A DNA stretch of 64,000 bases from NCBI RefSeq assembly GCF_002263495.1, contig NZ_CP022753.1, positions 1,364,001 to 1,428,000 on the forward strand. Direction: 5' to 3'. Source of the stretch: Nocardiopsis gilva YIM 90087. GTDB taxonomy: Bacteria > Actinomycetota > Actinomycetes > Streptosporangiales > Streptosporangiaceae. Shown here in pieces: positions 53,608-62,185 of this stretch. Below the pieces are notes generated by a model. It saw only the letters and a program-made list of their open reading frames with translations, did not search any database and was not told the DNA's origin. The position numbers and the translations under genes were made by a program. Position 1 is the stretch's first letter; every line of letters begins with the position of its first letter.

Positions 53608-55164
53608 ATGGCCGCACCGTCCCCCGCATCTCCCGGATCCCCGCTGTCCCGGCGCTCCCTGCTCGCTTCCGGCGCCGTCGGCCTGGCCACCGCCGTCGTC
53701 CCCGGAGCGGCCCCCGCGCTCGCCCAGGGCAAGAACCGGCCCGTCCTGACCCACGGCATCCAGCTCGGCGACCCGCGCGGCGACGGCGCCGTGGTGTGGA
53801 CCCGGGCGGACCGCGCCGCGCGGATGGTCGTGGAGGTCTCCTCCCGCCCGGACTTCGCCGACGCGCGGATCGTGCGCGGGCCGATGCTGACCCCGGCACA
53901 CGACGGGACCGGGCGGATCCGGATCACCGGCGTGGATCCGGGCACGCGCGTCCACGTCCGGGTGCGCGCCGAATCCGGCCGGGCCGCGAGCGAACCCGTC
54001 GAGGGCTCGTTCCGCGTCCCCGGCGGCGGGGACGGCCCCATCCGCTTCCTCTGGTCGGGCGACGTCGCAGGGCAAGGCTGGGGCATCAACACCGACATCG
54101 GCGGGATGCCGATCTATGGCGCCATGGCCGACCGCGAGCCGGACTTCTTCGTGCACAGCGGCGACTCCTGCTACGCCGACGGCCCGCTGGAGGAGACCGT
54201 CACCCTGCCCGACGGCCGGACCTGGCACAACCTCGTCACCGAAGAGAAGAGCAAGGTCGCCGAGACCCTGAGGGAGTTCCGCGGCCAGTTCGCCTACAAC
54301 CTGCTCGACGACGGCGTCCGCGCGTTCGCCGCGCGCGTCCCGCACATCGTCCAGTGGGACGACCACGAGGTCGTCAACAACTGGTACCCGGGCGAGATCC
54401 TGGACGACGACCGCTACACCCAGCGCCGCGTCGATGTCCTGGCCGCCCGCTCCCACCGGGCCTTCCACGAATGGCAGCCGATCATCCCGGCCGAGGCCGT
54501 CGATGGCCGCATCTACCGGAAGATCTCCTACGGCCCCGAACTCGACGTCTTCGTCATCGACATGCGGCCCTACCGGGACGCCAACTCACCGGGCACCGCC
54601 CGCCGCGAGCGCATCCTCGGCGAAGCCCAGGCCCGGTGGCTGGTGCGGGAGATGGCGGCCTCGACCGCGACCTGGAAGGTCATCGCCTCCGACATGCCGA
54701 TCGGCCTGGTCGTGCCGGACGGGGACGACATCGAGGCGGTCGCCAACGGACGACCGGGTGTCCCCCGCGGCCGCGAGGCCGAGATCGCCTGGGTGCTGCA
54801 CCGGCTGCACCGAAGCGGCGTGCAGAACGTCGTCTGGCTGACGGCGGACGTGCACTACACCGCCGCGCACCACTACGCGCCGGATCGTGCGAGCAGTCCG
54901 GAGTTCACCCCGTTCTGGGAGTTCGTTTCCGGCCCACTGCACGCGGGGGCGTTCGGCCCGAACAAGCTCGACCCCACGTTCGGCCCCAAGGCGGTCTTCG
55001 TCCAGGCGCCGCCGCGTGCCAATGTCTCCCCGATGGAGGGCTTCCAGCACTTCGGGGAGGTCGAGATCGACCGCGAGAGTCGCGACCTCACCGTGTACCT
55101 CCGTGACAGCAACGGGGACTCCCTGTGGTCTACGACGCTGAATCCGCAGGAGCGACCGACCTGA
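53608..55164 (+). CDS. phoD: PhoD-family alkaline phosphatase/phosphodiesterase (Tat-exported)
   Basis: 518 residues from the ATG at 53608, fixed by GGAGGA 9 nt upstream; an in-frame GTG at 53572 precedes that site. Tat signal PLSRRSLLASGAVG at 12-25 with the AQG cleavage region about 44-48. Metallophosphatase core: LWSGDVAGQGWG, FVHSGDSCYADGP, QWDDHEVVNNW, VIDMRPYRDAN and the metal-binding ADVHYTAAHHY. PhoD enzymes release phosphate from organic phosphates, including teichoic acids, using Ca/Fe. No Pho box is seen in the short upstream stretch, which is shared with palindrome D. Confidence 0.95.
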   Translation: MAAPSPASPGSPLSRRSLLASGAVGLATAVVPGAAPALAQGKNRPVLTHGIQLGDPRGDGAVVWTRADRAARMVVEVSSRPDFADARIVRGPMLTPAHDGTGRIRITGVDPGTRVHVRVRAESGRAASEPVEGSFRVPGGGDGPIRFLWSGDVAGQGWGINTDIGGMPIYGAMADREPDFFVHSGDSCYADGPLEETVTLPDGRTWHNLVTEEKSKVAETLREFRGQFAYNLLDDGVRAFAARVPHIVQWDDHEVVNNWYPGEILDDDRYTQRRVDVLAARSHRAFHEWQPIIPAEAVDGRIYRKISYGPELDVFVIDMRPYRDANSPGTARRERILGEAQARWLVREMAASTATWKVIASDMPIGLVVPDGDDIEAVANGRPGVPRGREAEIAWVLHRLHRSGVQNVVWLTADVHYTAAHHYAPDRASSPEFTPFWEFVSGPLHAGAFGPNKLDPTFGPKAVFVQAPPRANVSPMEGFQHFGEVEIDRESRDLTVYLRDSNGDSLWSTTLNPQERPT

Positions 55165-55275
55165 CGGTAGCGGCGTCGCTACACTGTGTGCGATTCGCAT
55201 TACATAGAGAACACCCTGCCCGTTCGGCCCGGACGCGGGACGCGGCAGGGTGGGACTCGATCTATGGGGGGATGC

Positions 55276-55884
55276 GTGTTACTCAACCGGATCTCAGGAC
55301 GGCTGGCCGTGGGCGCCGGTGCCGCTGCGGTGGTCGCGGGGGCGGCCTTCGTCGCCGCGTACGCCGACTCCGACGCGGACGCCGGACAGGCGGTCTCCGC
55401 GCTGCGGCCGACCTCGGACGCCCCCGAGGACTTCTTCGCCGCCACCGAGCAGATCTCCGGCAGTGACCTGCGCAGACAGCGCGAACAGGCACAGCGGCAG
55501 ATCGACGCGGCCAGCGGCGCGGCCGTGACAACGGGGACGGGCTCCGCCACGGAGGTGAAGGAAGAGCCCGAGGAAAAGGACGAGGGCGACGCGGGCGGCT
55601 CCGATGGGGCGATCGACCCCGACATCGGCGGCGACGTCGACAACCTCAACTGGAGCGCCCTGGCCCAGTGCGAGTCGGGCGGCGACCCGACGAAGGTGAG
55701 CCCTGCCGGCTTCTACGGGCTCTACCAGTTCAGCATGTCCACATGGCAGTCGGCCGGCGGTACGGGATCACCCGCCGACGCGAGCGCCGACGAGCAGACG
55801 ATGCGCGCCAAGAAGCTCTACACCAAGGTCGACGGCAACTGGCAGGGCCAGTGGCCGGAGTGCGGCCGGCACCTGTTCGACTGA
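55276..55884 (+). CDS. Secreted Rpf-like transglycosylase
   Basis: 202 residues from a GTG whose second codon is TTA (rare in this genome; VLLNRISGRLAV). Signal peptide/anchor at 1-32, an acidic linker (about 80-118, KEEPEEKDEGDAGG) and a C-terminal resuscitation-promoting-factor/lysozyme-like domain (125-202): LNWSALAQCESGGDPTKVSP with catalytic Glu in CESGG, GFYGLYQFSMSTWQSAGG, and QWPECGRHLFD, where two cysteines can bridge. Rpf proteins cleave peptidoglycan and promote germination or growth. It shares N-terminus and linker with the next gene but not the catalytic domain. Confidence 0.88.
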   Translation: MLLNRISGRLAVGAGAAAVVAGAAFVAAYADSDADAGQAVSALRPTSDAPEDFFAATEQISGSDLRRQREQAQRQIDAASGAAVTTGTGSATEVKEEPEEKDEGDAGGSDGAIDPDIGGDVDNLNWSALAQCESGGDPTKVSPAGFYGLYQFSMSTWQSAGGTGSPADASADEQTMRAKKLYTKVDGNWQGQWPECGRHLFD

Positions 55885-55920
55885 GCCCGCCGGAGCCTCC
55901 GGCTCCGCCGAGGTCCCTTC

Positions 55921-55949
55921 GGGCCCCGCGATCACCGATCGCGGGGCCC
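55921..55949 (+). terminator. Terminator after Rpf-like gene
   Basis: GGGCCCCGCGATC / GATCGCGGGGCCC, perfect 13-bp stem with the 3-nt loop ACC, 37 bp after the stop codon. No U-tract. Confidence 0.75.
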
Positions 55950-56037
55950 GAAGCGCGTCGTGGCGAGGAACGCGGCTCGAACGGCGGATGCCGCCTCGGG
56001 GAAAGCGGATGCGGAACCGGTTCTCCCCTGTGGAGCC

Positions 56038-56054
56038 TGTGACGCTTTGTCACC
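56038..56054. promoter_or_regulatory. Dyad upstream of second cell-wall enzyme gene
   Basis: TGTGACGCTTTGTCACC: GTGAC / GTCAC arms around GCTTT. Similar in shape to a CRP-type site (GTGA-N6-TCAC) but with 7 spacer bases instead of 6. CRP regulates rpf genes in mycobacteria, so it deserves testing; weak evidence. Confidence 0.3.
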
Positions 56055-56397
56055 CAGCGTGCATAAACGCAGGTGAGAATTGCCCCAACGCTCACCGTGT
56101 GTGCTGTGATTCACGTCATAGGTGGATTTTGCGTAGTCTCCTGCGGCGATGCGGCAGGGTTGGATCCGTTCCATAAGGAGTCCCCGGAGCGCGGGACGGG
56201 TGCCGATGTGACACCCCCACGGACCCACCGAATCCCGTGCGCGAGGTCGCGAAGCGGCGGGGCGGCCGGCGGTCACGCCCCTCAGATACATCCGCCGCTC
56301 ACCATTCCCCCAATGGCACACCCGACCTGCTGAGTCCCGGGGCCGAGGTCTCTCACGCGCGTCACCGCCGGGCGCGTGACTGACGAAAGGGCGATTT

Positions 56398-57066
56398 GTG
56401 CTACTTAACCGGATCTCGTTGCGGGCGGCCACGGCCGTGGGGTCCGCGACGCTGGTCGCAGGCGTGACATTCGCGGTGACCGCGTTCGCGGACACCGGCG
56501 CTGACCCCGGGCTGGCCGCCTCCGCCGCCACCGCGGCGCAGCCCCCCGCCCCCGAGGACGCCCCCGACGACTTCTTCGCCGCCAGCGACCCGAGCCCTGG
56601 CGAAGATCTGGCCCAGGAGCGCGAAAAGGCCAAGGGGCTCATGGAGGAGGCCGGAAACGCGGCCGTGTCCTCCGGGTCGGGCTCCGTCAAGGAGGAGAAG
56701 GAAGAAGAGGAAGAGGAGTCGAAGGACGAGGACGACTCCGGCGACTCCGACACCCCCGTCCCCACCGGCGACCCCAAGGCCATCGCCAAGGCCATGCTCG
56801 GCGACTACGGCTGGGGGCAGGAGCAGTTCACCTGCCTCGAACCGCTGTGGGAGAAGGAGAGCAACTGGGACCACCAGGCCAAGAACCCCAGCTCCGGCGC
56901 CTACGGCATTCCGCAGGCCCTTCCCGGCAGCAAGATGGCCAGCGCCGGGTCCGACTGGGAGACCAACCCGGCCACCCAGATCGAGTGGGGCCTGGGCTAC
57001 ATCGAGGGTCGCTATGACAACCCCTGCGGCGCCTGGGCGCACTCGCAGGCCAAGGGGTGGTACTGA
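56398..57066 (+). CDS. Secreted lytic-transglycosylase-like cell-wall protein
   Basis: 222 residues from GTG (LLNRISLRAATAV). Signal/anchor at 1-32, DDFFAA segment and an acidic linker (EEKEEEEEESKDEDD) at about 95-118, matching the preceding gene. The catalytic domain differs: DYGWGQEQFTCLEPLWEKES, NWDHQAKNPSSGAYGIPQAL, and GYIEGRYDNPCGAWAHSQAK, a lysozyme-like transglycosylase of the aggregation-promoting-factor type, with catalytic Glu in WEKES. Expected to act on peptidoglycan outside the cell. The pair looks like a duplication with domain replacement. Confidence 0.85.
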   Translation: MLLNRISLRAATAVGSATLVAGVTFAVTAFADTGADPGLAASAATAAQPPAPEDAPDDFFAASDPSPGEDLAQEREKAKGLMEEAGNAAVSSGSGSVKEEKEEEEEESKDEDDSGDSDTPVPTGDPKAIAKAMLGDYGWGQEQFTCLEPLWEKESNWDHQAKNPSSGAYGIPQALPGSKMASAGSDWETNPATQIEWGLGYIEGRYDNPCGAWAHSQAKGWY

Positions 57067-57313
57067 CCCGGCGGCATGTGCCAGCGTGACCTGCGGTTAC
57101 GCGTGAACGATGGGCTCGCGGGCGGCTGCCTGCGGGCCCATCGGTTGTTTGGTGGCGCTCTTGGCGGGCACCTCCACAGTCGCCCGGCGCTGCTGAGATC
57201 CACGGCACCGCCGGGACCCGGTGACCGGCTCGGGCCGGGTTCCGGACAGGCACCGGAAGAGCGGGTTACCGTGACGGTGACGGAGATGACATCCCCCGGC
57301 CCTGGAGAGCGGC

Positions 57314-57559
57314 GTGTACCGAATCGCTATCAGCCATGTGGACAACCCCGGCCGCAAGATCACCCCGACCCACCAGGACACGGCGCGTACCGTGGAGGAC
57401 GCTGTGTCGGTGGTGCGGAAATGGCTGCACCCGCTCGACTCCTCCCCGATCCTCACCGACGATGTGCAGCAGGCGGTGAACATCGCCGACTTCCGGGTCG
57501 ACATCGCCGATACGACACCTGGCCAGGTGTACCGGGTCGTCATCGCCCCGAGTATGTAA
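57314..57559 (+). CDS. Small hypothetical protein
   Basis: 81 residues from a GTG preceded by GGAGAG. It reads like a compact alpha-beta protein (YRIAISHVDNPGRKITPTHQ; then VEDAVSVVRKWLHPL; RVDIADTTPGQVYRVVIAPS). No family is recognised. It stands alone between the cell-wall gene and the convergent kinase, with no operon partner. The codon use is typical of the window, so it is probably real. Confidence 0.55.
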   Translation: MYRIAISHVDNPGRKITPTHQDTARTVEDAVSVVRKWLHPLDSSPILTDDVQQAVNIADFRVDIADTTPGQVYRVVIAPSM

Positions 57560-57707
57560 CGACATGTAGAAGCAGGGTCATATGTGCCGAATGTGCGGCA
57601 GAGACAAGCAAGGTAAGGCCATCTGCCCCTGGTGCCGGGACTCCTCGCCCCCGGTCTGAACAGGGTGCCGGATAGAGCGGCCGGGCGGCTCGACGCGGGG
57701 ATGCGGT

Positions 57708-59429
57708 TCAGCTCCGGGGCTCGAAGGAGTCCAGGATCGACCGGTGCAGTCCCTGGTAGTCGGTGGCCTCATGAGCGGGGACGTTCCACGCCAAGACGTA
57801 GCCCTCCCTGTCGCTCACGATGACGTGAGCGACCAGCCGCCGACCCGGCGTCGTCTGATCGCCATCGACGTAGTCCCCCTCCGCATAGGCGACGTCCCAG
57901 GACGCGGGGAATCCGGGTGCGGACTCGACGACGTCGATCGTCTCGTAACTCTCGGGGACCTCGCCCTCCTCCTCGAAGAAGACCAGCCAGTCGTGGGCGG
58001 TCTCCGGGTCGCCTTCCTCGACCGACCACGAGTCCACGAAGAACCAGGCGTCCCCGTCGGGGTGCGTGAACTCGACGAATCGCTCGTTGGCGCTGTCCGT
58101 GCGCCCCTCCCAGTCCGATGGGTAGTCGATCGCGTACCACTGGTTGGTGTAGGTCCTGGCGTCGCTCAGGGGACCGTTCTGGGCGTACATGACGAACATG
58201 ACCACCAGGAGCACGGCGAGGACGACGGCGATCGCGCCGCCGCCGAGGAGCACCGTGCCAATGCCGAAGCCCCGAGGAGGGTTCGTCCGCTGCGCCTGGG
58301 CGGTGAATTCCGCGTAGGGAGTCGGCCACGCGCCGGTGGGGGCGGAGCGCATCGGGCCCGTAGGCGGCCCCGCGTGCGGCCCTCCGGCGGGGTTGGGCGT
58401 CGACGGGTCGGCGGGATGGGGTGTCACGGGGCCGTTCGGTCGCGGTGTTATCGGACCGCTTGGCCGTGGCGTGACGGGGCCATTCGGCGGCGGTGTCACC
58501 GGCCCGCTCGGAGAGGGGGTCGTGGGCCCCTGCGGGTACGTGGCAGCGGGCGGTTGCGACTGCGGCTGCTGGGCCGGCTCCGCGACCGGCGCTCCACCGG
58601 CAGGCGATCCGGCCTCACCGAGCAGCGCCAGCGCCTGGTCGGCGGTGAGCCGTCGTGCCGGATCGCGTTCCAGCAGGCCCCGGATGAGCGGCGCCAGCGG
58701 CGCCGCGCGTTCCGTGGGTGGGAGGGGAGCGGAGAGCACTGCGGCGATCGCCGCGGTGACACTGTCCCGGCGGAAGGGGGAGGCACCCTCACACATCGCG
58801 TACAGCGTCACGCCGACACTCCACAGGTCGGCGGCTCCGGCCGCCTGGTCACCGCGGATGCGCTCCGGCGGCATGTACTCGGGCGAGCCGACCAGCGTGC
58901 CGGTGCGGGTGATGGAGGATCCGCCCTCGACCGTGGCGATCCCGAAGTCGGTGAGCGTCACCCGGTCGCCCTCGGTGAGCATGACGTTCGCCGGTTTGAT
59001 GTCGCGGTGGATCACCCCCGCCGCGTGGGCCGCGCGGACCGCCTCTAGGAGCTCCCGTGCGATCGCGGCGGCGCGCTGCGGGGCGATCGGGCCTCCGGCG
59101 CTTAGCTCCTCCTGCAGCGACCGGCCGCGGATCAGCTCCATCACCACCCAGGGGTGGCCCTCGACGTCGAGGACATCGTGGATGGTGACGACCGAGGGGT
59201 GGGTGATGCGGGCGGCCGACCGGGCCTCGCGCCGCACCCGCGCGTGCGCCTCCTCGCGCTGGGACTCGGTGAGCCCGGCGGGAAGCAGCACCTCCTTGAC
59301 GGCGACCTCGCGGGCCAGGTGGGGGTCCCACGCCAGCCACACGACGCCCATGCCGCCGACACCGAGTTTGCTCCGCAGCCGGTACCTGGCGGCGATGACG
59401 CGCTCGCCGCCGTCGTTGCTCTTCGCCAT
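57708..59429 (-). CDS. Membrane Ser/Thr protein kinase (PknB type)
   Basis: 573 residues. Kinase domain (14-270): GVGGMGVVW P-loop, VAVK Lys45, HRDIKPANVML near 142, DFG in LTDFGIATVEGG, GSPEYMPPERI. A Pro/Thr-rich linker (about 275-385) has repeats of the form GPVTPRPSGPITPRPNGPVT. A membrane helix at about 388-412 (VLLGGGAIAVVLAVLLVVMF) precedes a 160-residue extracellular domain starting WYAIDYPSDWEG and ending SILDSFEP, resembling PsbP/DUF1795-like folds. No PASTA repeats, so the ligand is not simply muropeptides. Full catalytic set, likely active. Confidence 0.94.
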   Translation of the reverse strand: MAKSNDGGERVIAARYRLRSKLGVGGMGVVWLAWDPHLAREVAVKEVLLPAGLTESQREEAHARVRREARSAARITHPSVVTIHDVLDVEGHPWVVMELIRGRSLQEELSAGGPIAPQRAAAIARELLEAVRAAHAAGVIHRDIKPANVMLTEGDRVTLTDFGIATVEGGSSITRTGTLVGSPEYMPPERIRGDQAAGAADLWSVGVTLYAMCEGASPFRRDSVTAAIAAVLSAPLPPTERAAPLAPLIRGLLERDPARRLTADQALALLGEAGSPAGGAPVAEPAQQPQSQPPAATYPQGPTTPSPSGPVTPPPNGPVTPRPSGPITPRPNGPVTPHPADPSTPNPAGGPHAGPPTGPMRSAPTGAWPTPYAEFTAQAQRTNPPRGFGIGTVLLGGGAIAVVLAVLLVVMFVMYAQNGPLSDARTYTNQWYAIDYPSDWEGRTDSANERFVEFTHPDGDAWFFVDSWSVEEGDPETAHDWLVFFEEEGEVPESYETIDVVESAPGFPASWDVAYAEGDYVDGDQTTPGRRLVAHVIVSDREGYVLAWNVPAHEATDYQGLHRSILDSFEPRS

Positions 59430-59573
59430 GAGCAGCCTTCGTCGGGGGAGAGAAGGGGGGAAATGCAGGGGCTCACCTGCAGATTACTCACAAGATCCCG
59501 ACGATGATCAGACTGCCGCGAATTGGCGGGAATCGGCCACGGTGTTATCGGAAAAGGATCCGGGGAAAAAGAA

Positions 59574-59609
59574 AAGCCGGTGCGCTGGGACACCCCGGCA
59601 CACCGGCTT
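59574..59609 (-). terminator. Terminator after fumarase gene
   Basis: AAGCCGGTG (59574-59582) and CACCGGCTT (59601-59609), with AAAAAGAAAA on the plus strand to the left giving a U-rich tail on the minus-strand transcript. Good intrinsic terminator 43 bp past the fumC stop. Confidence 0.75.
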
Positions 59610-59651
59610 CCCGCCGAACGAATTCCATGGGCGGGCGACCGGGTCGCGCGT

Positions 59652-61037
59652 CTAGGAGTTCGTCATCTTCAGCACGTCGAGCGCCTCGTCGAGCTGCGCC
59701 TCGGTGAGCTTGCCGTCGGCGATGTAGCCGCGTTCGAGCACGACCTCGCGGATCGTCTTGCGGTCGGCCAGGGCCTGCTTGGCGACCTTGGCGGCCTCCT
59801 CGTAGCCGATGTACCGGTTGAGCGGCGTGACGATCGAGGGGGAGGACTCGGCGTACTCGCGGCAGCGCTCCTCGTTGGCCTCGATCCCGGCCACGCAGCG
59901 GTCGGCGAACACGCGGGACACGTTGGCCAGCAGGCGGACCGACTCCAGCACGTTGCGGGCGATGAGCGGGAGCTGCACGTTGAGCTCGAAGTTGCCGGTG
60001 GCACCACCGAACGCCACCGCCGCGTCGTTGCCGACGACCTGCGAGGAGACCTGCAGCATGGCCTCGCACAGCACCGGGTTGACCTTGCCGGGCATGATCG
60101 AGGACCCGGGCTGGAGGTCGGGCAGGAAGATCTCCTGGAGACCGGTGCGCGGGCCGGAGCCCATCCAGCGGATGTCGTTGGCGAACTTGGCGAAGCTCAC
60201 CGCGATGGTCCGCAGCTGCCCGGAGAGCTCGACCAGGCCGTCACGGGCGCCCTGCGCCTCGAAGTGGTCGCGGGCCTCGGTCAGCGGCAGGCCGGTGGCG
60301 GTCGCGATCTCGGCGATGACCCGCTCGGAGAAGCCCTCCGGGGTGTTGATGCCGGTGCCGACGGCGGTGCCGCCCAGCGGCAGCTCGGCGACGCGCGGCA
60401 GCGCCGCCTGCAGGCGCTCGACTCCGTAGCGGACCTGCGCGGCGTAGCCGGCGAACTCCTGGCCCAGGGTGACCGGGGTGGCGTCCATCAGGTGCGTGCG
60501 GCCGCTCTTCACGACGGTCGAGAACTCCACCGACTTGCGGGTGAACTCGCCCTCCAGGTGGCGCAGCGCCGGGATCAGCTCGTTGACCACGGCCGCGGTC
60601 GCGGCGATGTGGATCGACGAGGGGAACACGTCGTTGGACGACTGCGAGGCGTTGACGTGGTCGTTGGGGTGGACGTCCTCGCCGAGGCGCGCGCTCGCCA
60701 GCGTCGCGACGACCTCGTTGGTGTTCATGTTGCTGGACGTGCCCGAACCCGTCTGGAACACATCGATGGGGAAGTGGTCGTCCCACTTGCCCTCGGCGAC
60801 CTCCAGGGCGGCGTCGCGGATCGCCTTGGCGAGGTGGTCCGGGACGACCCCGAGCTCGGCGTTGACCTTGGCGGCGGCGGCCTTGATGTGCCCCAGAGCG
60901 GCGATGTGCGCGCTCTCCAGGCCCTGCCCCGAGATCGGGAAGTTCTCGACCGCGCGCTGCGTCTGGGCGCGCCACTTGGCGTCAGCGGGGACCTTGACCT
61001 CGCCCATCGAGTCGTGCTCGATGCGGAATTCACTCAT
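59652..61037 (-). CDS. fumC: Class II fumarate hydratase
   Basis: 461 residues from the ATG at 61037 (GGAGGTG 10 nt upstream); the in-frame start at 61070 lacks a site. Converts fumarate to malate in the TCA cycle; homotetramer without iron-sulfur cluster. Motifs: [59 protein letters not shown] and the superfamily signature [15 protein letters not shown]. All active-site residues are present. Confidence 0.97.
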   Translation of the reverse strand: MSEFRIEHDSMGEVKVPADAKWRAQTQRAVENFPISGQGLESAHIAALGHIKAAAAKVNAELGVVPDHLAKAIRDAALEVAEGKWDDHFPIDVFQTGSGTSSNMNTNEVVATLASARLGEDVHPNDHVNASQSSNDVFPSSIHIAATAAVVNELIPALRHLEGEFTRKSVEFSTVVKSGRTHLMDATPVTLGQEFAGYAAQVRYGVERLQAALPRVAELPLGGTAVGTGINTPEGFSERVIAEIATATGLPLTEARDHFEAQGARDGLVELSGQLRTIAVSFAKFANDIRWMGSGPRTGLQEIFLPDLQPGSSIMPGKVNPVLCEAMLQVSSQVVGNDAAVAFGGATGNFELNVQLPLIARNVLESVRLLANVSRVFADRCVAGIEANEERCREYAESSPSIVTPLNRYIGYEEAAKVAKQALADRKTIREVVLERGYIADGKLTEAQLDEALDVLKMTNS

Positions 61038-61167
61038 TGCTGAAAGACACCTCCAGGGAAACCTGTGCACAAGACTGCCAGATACCCCATGCCGAGGCTT
61101 CCCGCACCCCGCCTCACACGCCCACGACCTCCGCGAACGTGCGCAGAGTCACGTCGGGCGCGACGGC

Positions 61168-61199
61168 GGCCCCGGACCGCCCCGCGGCGGTCCGGGGCC
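61168..61199 (-). terminator. Terminator after LPMO gene
   Basis: GGCCCCGGACCGCC / GGCGGTCCGGGGCC, perfect 14-bp stem with loop CCGC, about 38 bp past the LPMO stop on the minus strand. Confidence 0.75.
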
Positions 61200-61236
61200 C
61201 GGGGGAGGGCCGGTCAGCCGAGCGTCGAAGCGCGTG

Positions 61237-61872
61237 TCACCTGAAGACCACGTCGGAGCAGGAGTAGAACGCCTCGGGGCTGTCGGAGCGCTGCCAGATC
61301 ACGTACAGCATGTGCCGTCCGCTCTTCTGGGGCAGCCGCACCGTGGTGCTCCACCGCCCGTTCCAGGTCGCCGGGTCGGTGACCGTGGTCAGGGGTGTCG
61401 ACTCCAGATCGGACCACTTCAGTGGCTGGGACGGGTCGTAGCCGTCCCGGGTCAGGTAGAACTCGTAGGTTCCCCGGTGCGGGGCGGTGGCGTGGAAGGT
61501 GAGCGTCCGTGTCCCGCCCGAGGGCAGGTCGGTGGCGACCCAGTCGGTACGCGGGGCGTCGAAGGCCGCGTACTTGGCGCGTCCGGCGCTGCACAGCCGC
61601 CCGTCGGGGATGAGCTGGCGGTGCCGCCCGGCGGCGTTGGGGATGTTGACCTCGTTCCAGTCGTAGACGGGCTGGGTGCCGCCCTGGGCGATGGCGTCCC
61701 GGCACGCGTCGGAACTGGGGTTTTCCGGCCCCTCCAACCGGCAGTTGTAGACCCGGCTGACGGGGTCCTGCATGCTGCCGTGGGCGTTGGCGGCGGCCGT
61801 GGTGAGTCCGCTGAAGAGCAGGGTGAAGCCGCCGATCACGGCGAGGGCGGCGGTCGTGCGTCGTCTGGGCAT
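61237..61872 (-). CDS. AA10 lytic polysaccharide monooxygenase
   Basis: 211 residues from the ATG at 61872, placed by GGAGG 8 nt upstream. The signal peptide ends ANA, leaving mature His31 (HGSMQDPVSR), the N-terminal copper-brace histidine; the second is in HATAPHRGTYEFYLT. Other conserved parts: TDWVATDLPSGGTRTLTF, GRHMLYVIWQRSDSPEAFYSCSDVVF. AA10 enzymes oxidatively cut chitin or cellulose; no carbohydrate-binding module is attached, and the C1/C4 and substrate preference cannot be told. A palindrome 125 bp upstream may control it. Confidence 0.94.
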   Translation of the reverse strand: MPRRRTTAALAVIGGFTLLFSGLTTAAANAHGSMQDPVSRVYNCRLEGPENPSSDACRDAIAQGGTQPVYDWNEVNIPNAAGRHRQLIPDGRLCSAGRAKYAAFDAPRTDWVATDLPSGGTRTLTFHATAPHRGTYEFYLTRDGYDPSQPLKWSDLESTPLTTVTDPATWNGRWSTTVRLPQKSGRHMLYVIWQRSDSPEAFYSCSDVVFR

Positions 61873-62185
61873 AGGTCGTCCTCCTGCGGGAGCGGGGGAC
61901 CGGGGCCGGGACCGCCCCGGGACCCACCGGGGGAGTTCCAGACGGTGCGCACCGAATGGTGGGGGTGACCGAAATATAGGCACGGATTCAACTAAAAGGA
62001 AAGGTACTTTCCTGTAATTTGTCCGCGCAGGTCACCGTGGAGATTCGGGAGGTCGCCGGAGAAACCATGGACCAGTGCAGGCGGCGAGGCGGACCAGTGG
62101 CCTCGTGAAGCGGGGGTGACGCGGAGGCCAGAGATCACTTACCTGACACTCGGTTATTCTTCAACTTCCCCGAGCCGTCCCCCTC
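61873..62185 (-). promoter_or_regulatory. Upstream region of LPMO gene
   Basis: About 310 bp before palindrome E. The first 150 bp from the gene are AT-richer (61970-62020) and contain the AGGAAAG/CTTTCCT palindrome. Beyond 62020 nothing is recognised. Confidence 0.4.
61997..62013. promoter_or_regulatory. Palindrome AGGAAAG-GTA-CTTTCCT upstream of LPMO gene
   Basis: Perfect 7-bp arms with a 3-bp centre, in an AT-rich patch 125 bp upstream of the LPMO start. I recall TTAGGAAA...TTTCCTAA dyads ahead of many secreted polysaccharide-degrading genes in streptomycetes; this one has the same shape. Likely promoter/operator element. Confidence 0.45.

Larger units (their letters stand above)
55885..56397. 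promoter_or_regulatory. Intergenic region between two cell-wall enzyme genes
   Basis: 513 bp. It starts with a strong terminator (55921-55949). Then a lower-GC stretch (56030-56170) holds a dyad GTGAC-GCTTT-GTCAC at 56039-56053 and GGTGAG...CTCACC at 56073-56097, probably the promoter of the second gene. A GCGGCAGGGTTGGAT patch near 56149 resembles GCGGCAGGGTGGGAC in the leader of the first gene. I looked for a c-di-AMP (ydaO) riboswitch and do not see it. Confidence 0.5.

Noticed and set aside
51693-54098. 801-codon minus-strand frame across phoH2 and phoD
   Set aside because: Spans two well-supported plus-strand genes and palindrome D; no recognisable domain.
55885-56397. c-di-AMP (ydaO) riboswitch upstream of the second cell-wall enzyme gene
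   Set aside because: Such riboswitches control rpf-like genes in streptomycetes, but the conserved GACAGCTAACC-type and GGGTGAA-type blocks are not found here.
61090-61165. Possible C-terminal gene remnant on the minus strand ([14 protein letters not shown] then stop)
   Set aside because: Only about 15 codons, directly after the LPMO terminator hairpin, with no second conserved piece; could be chance.
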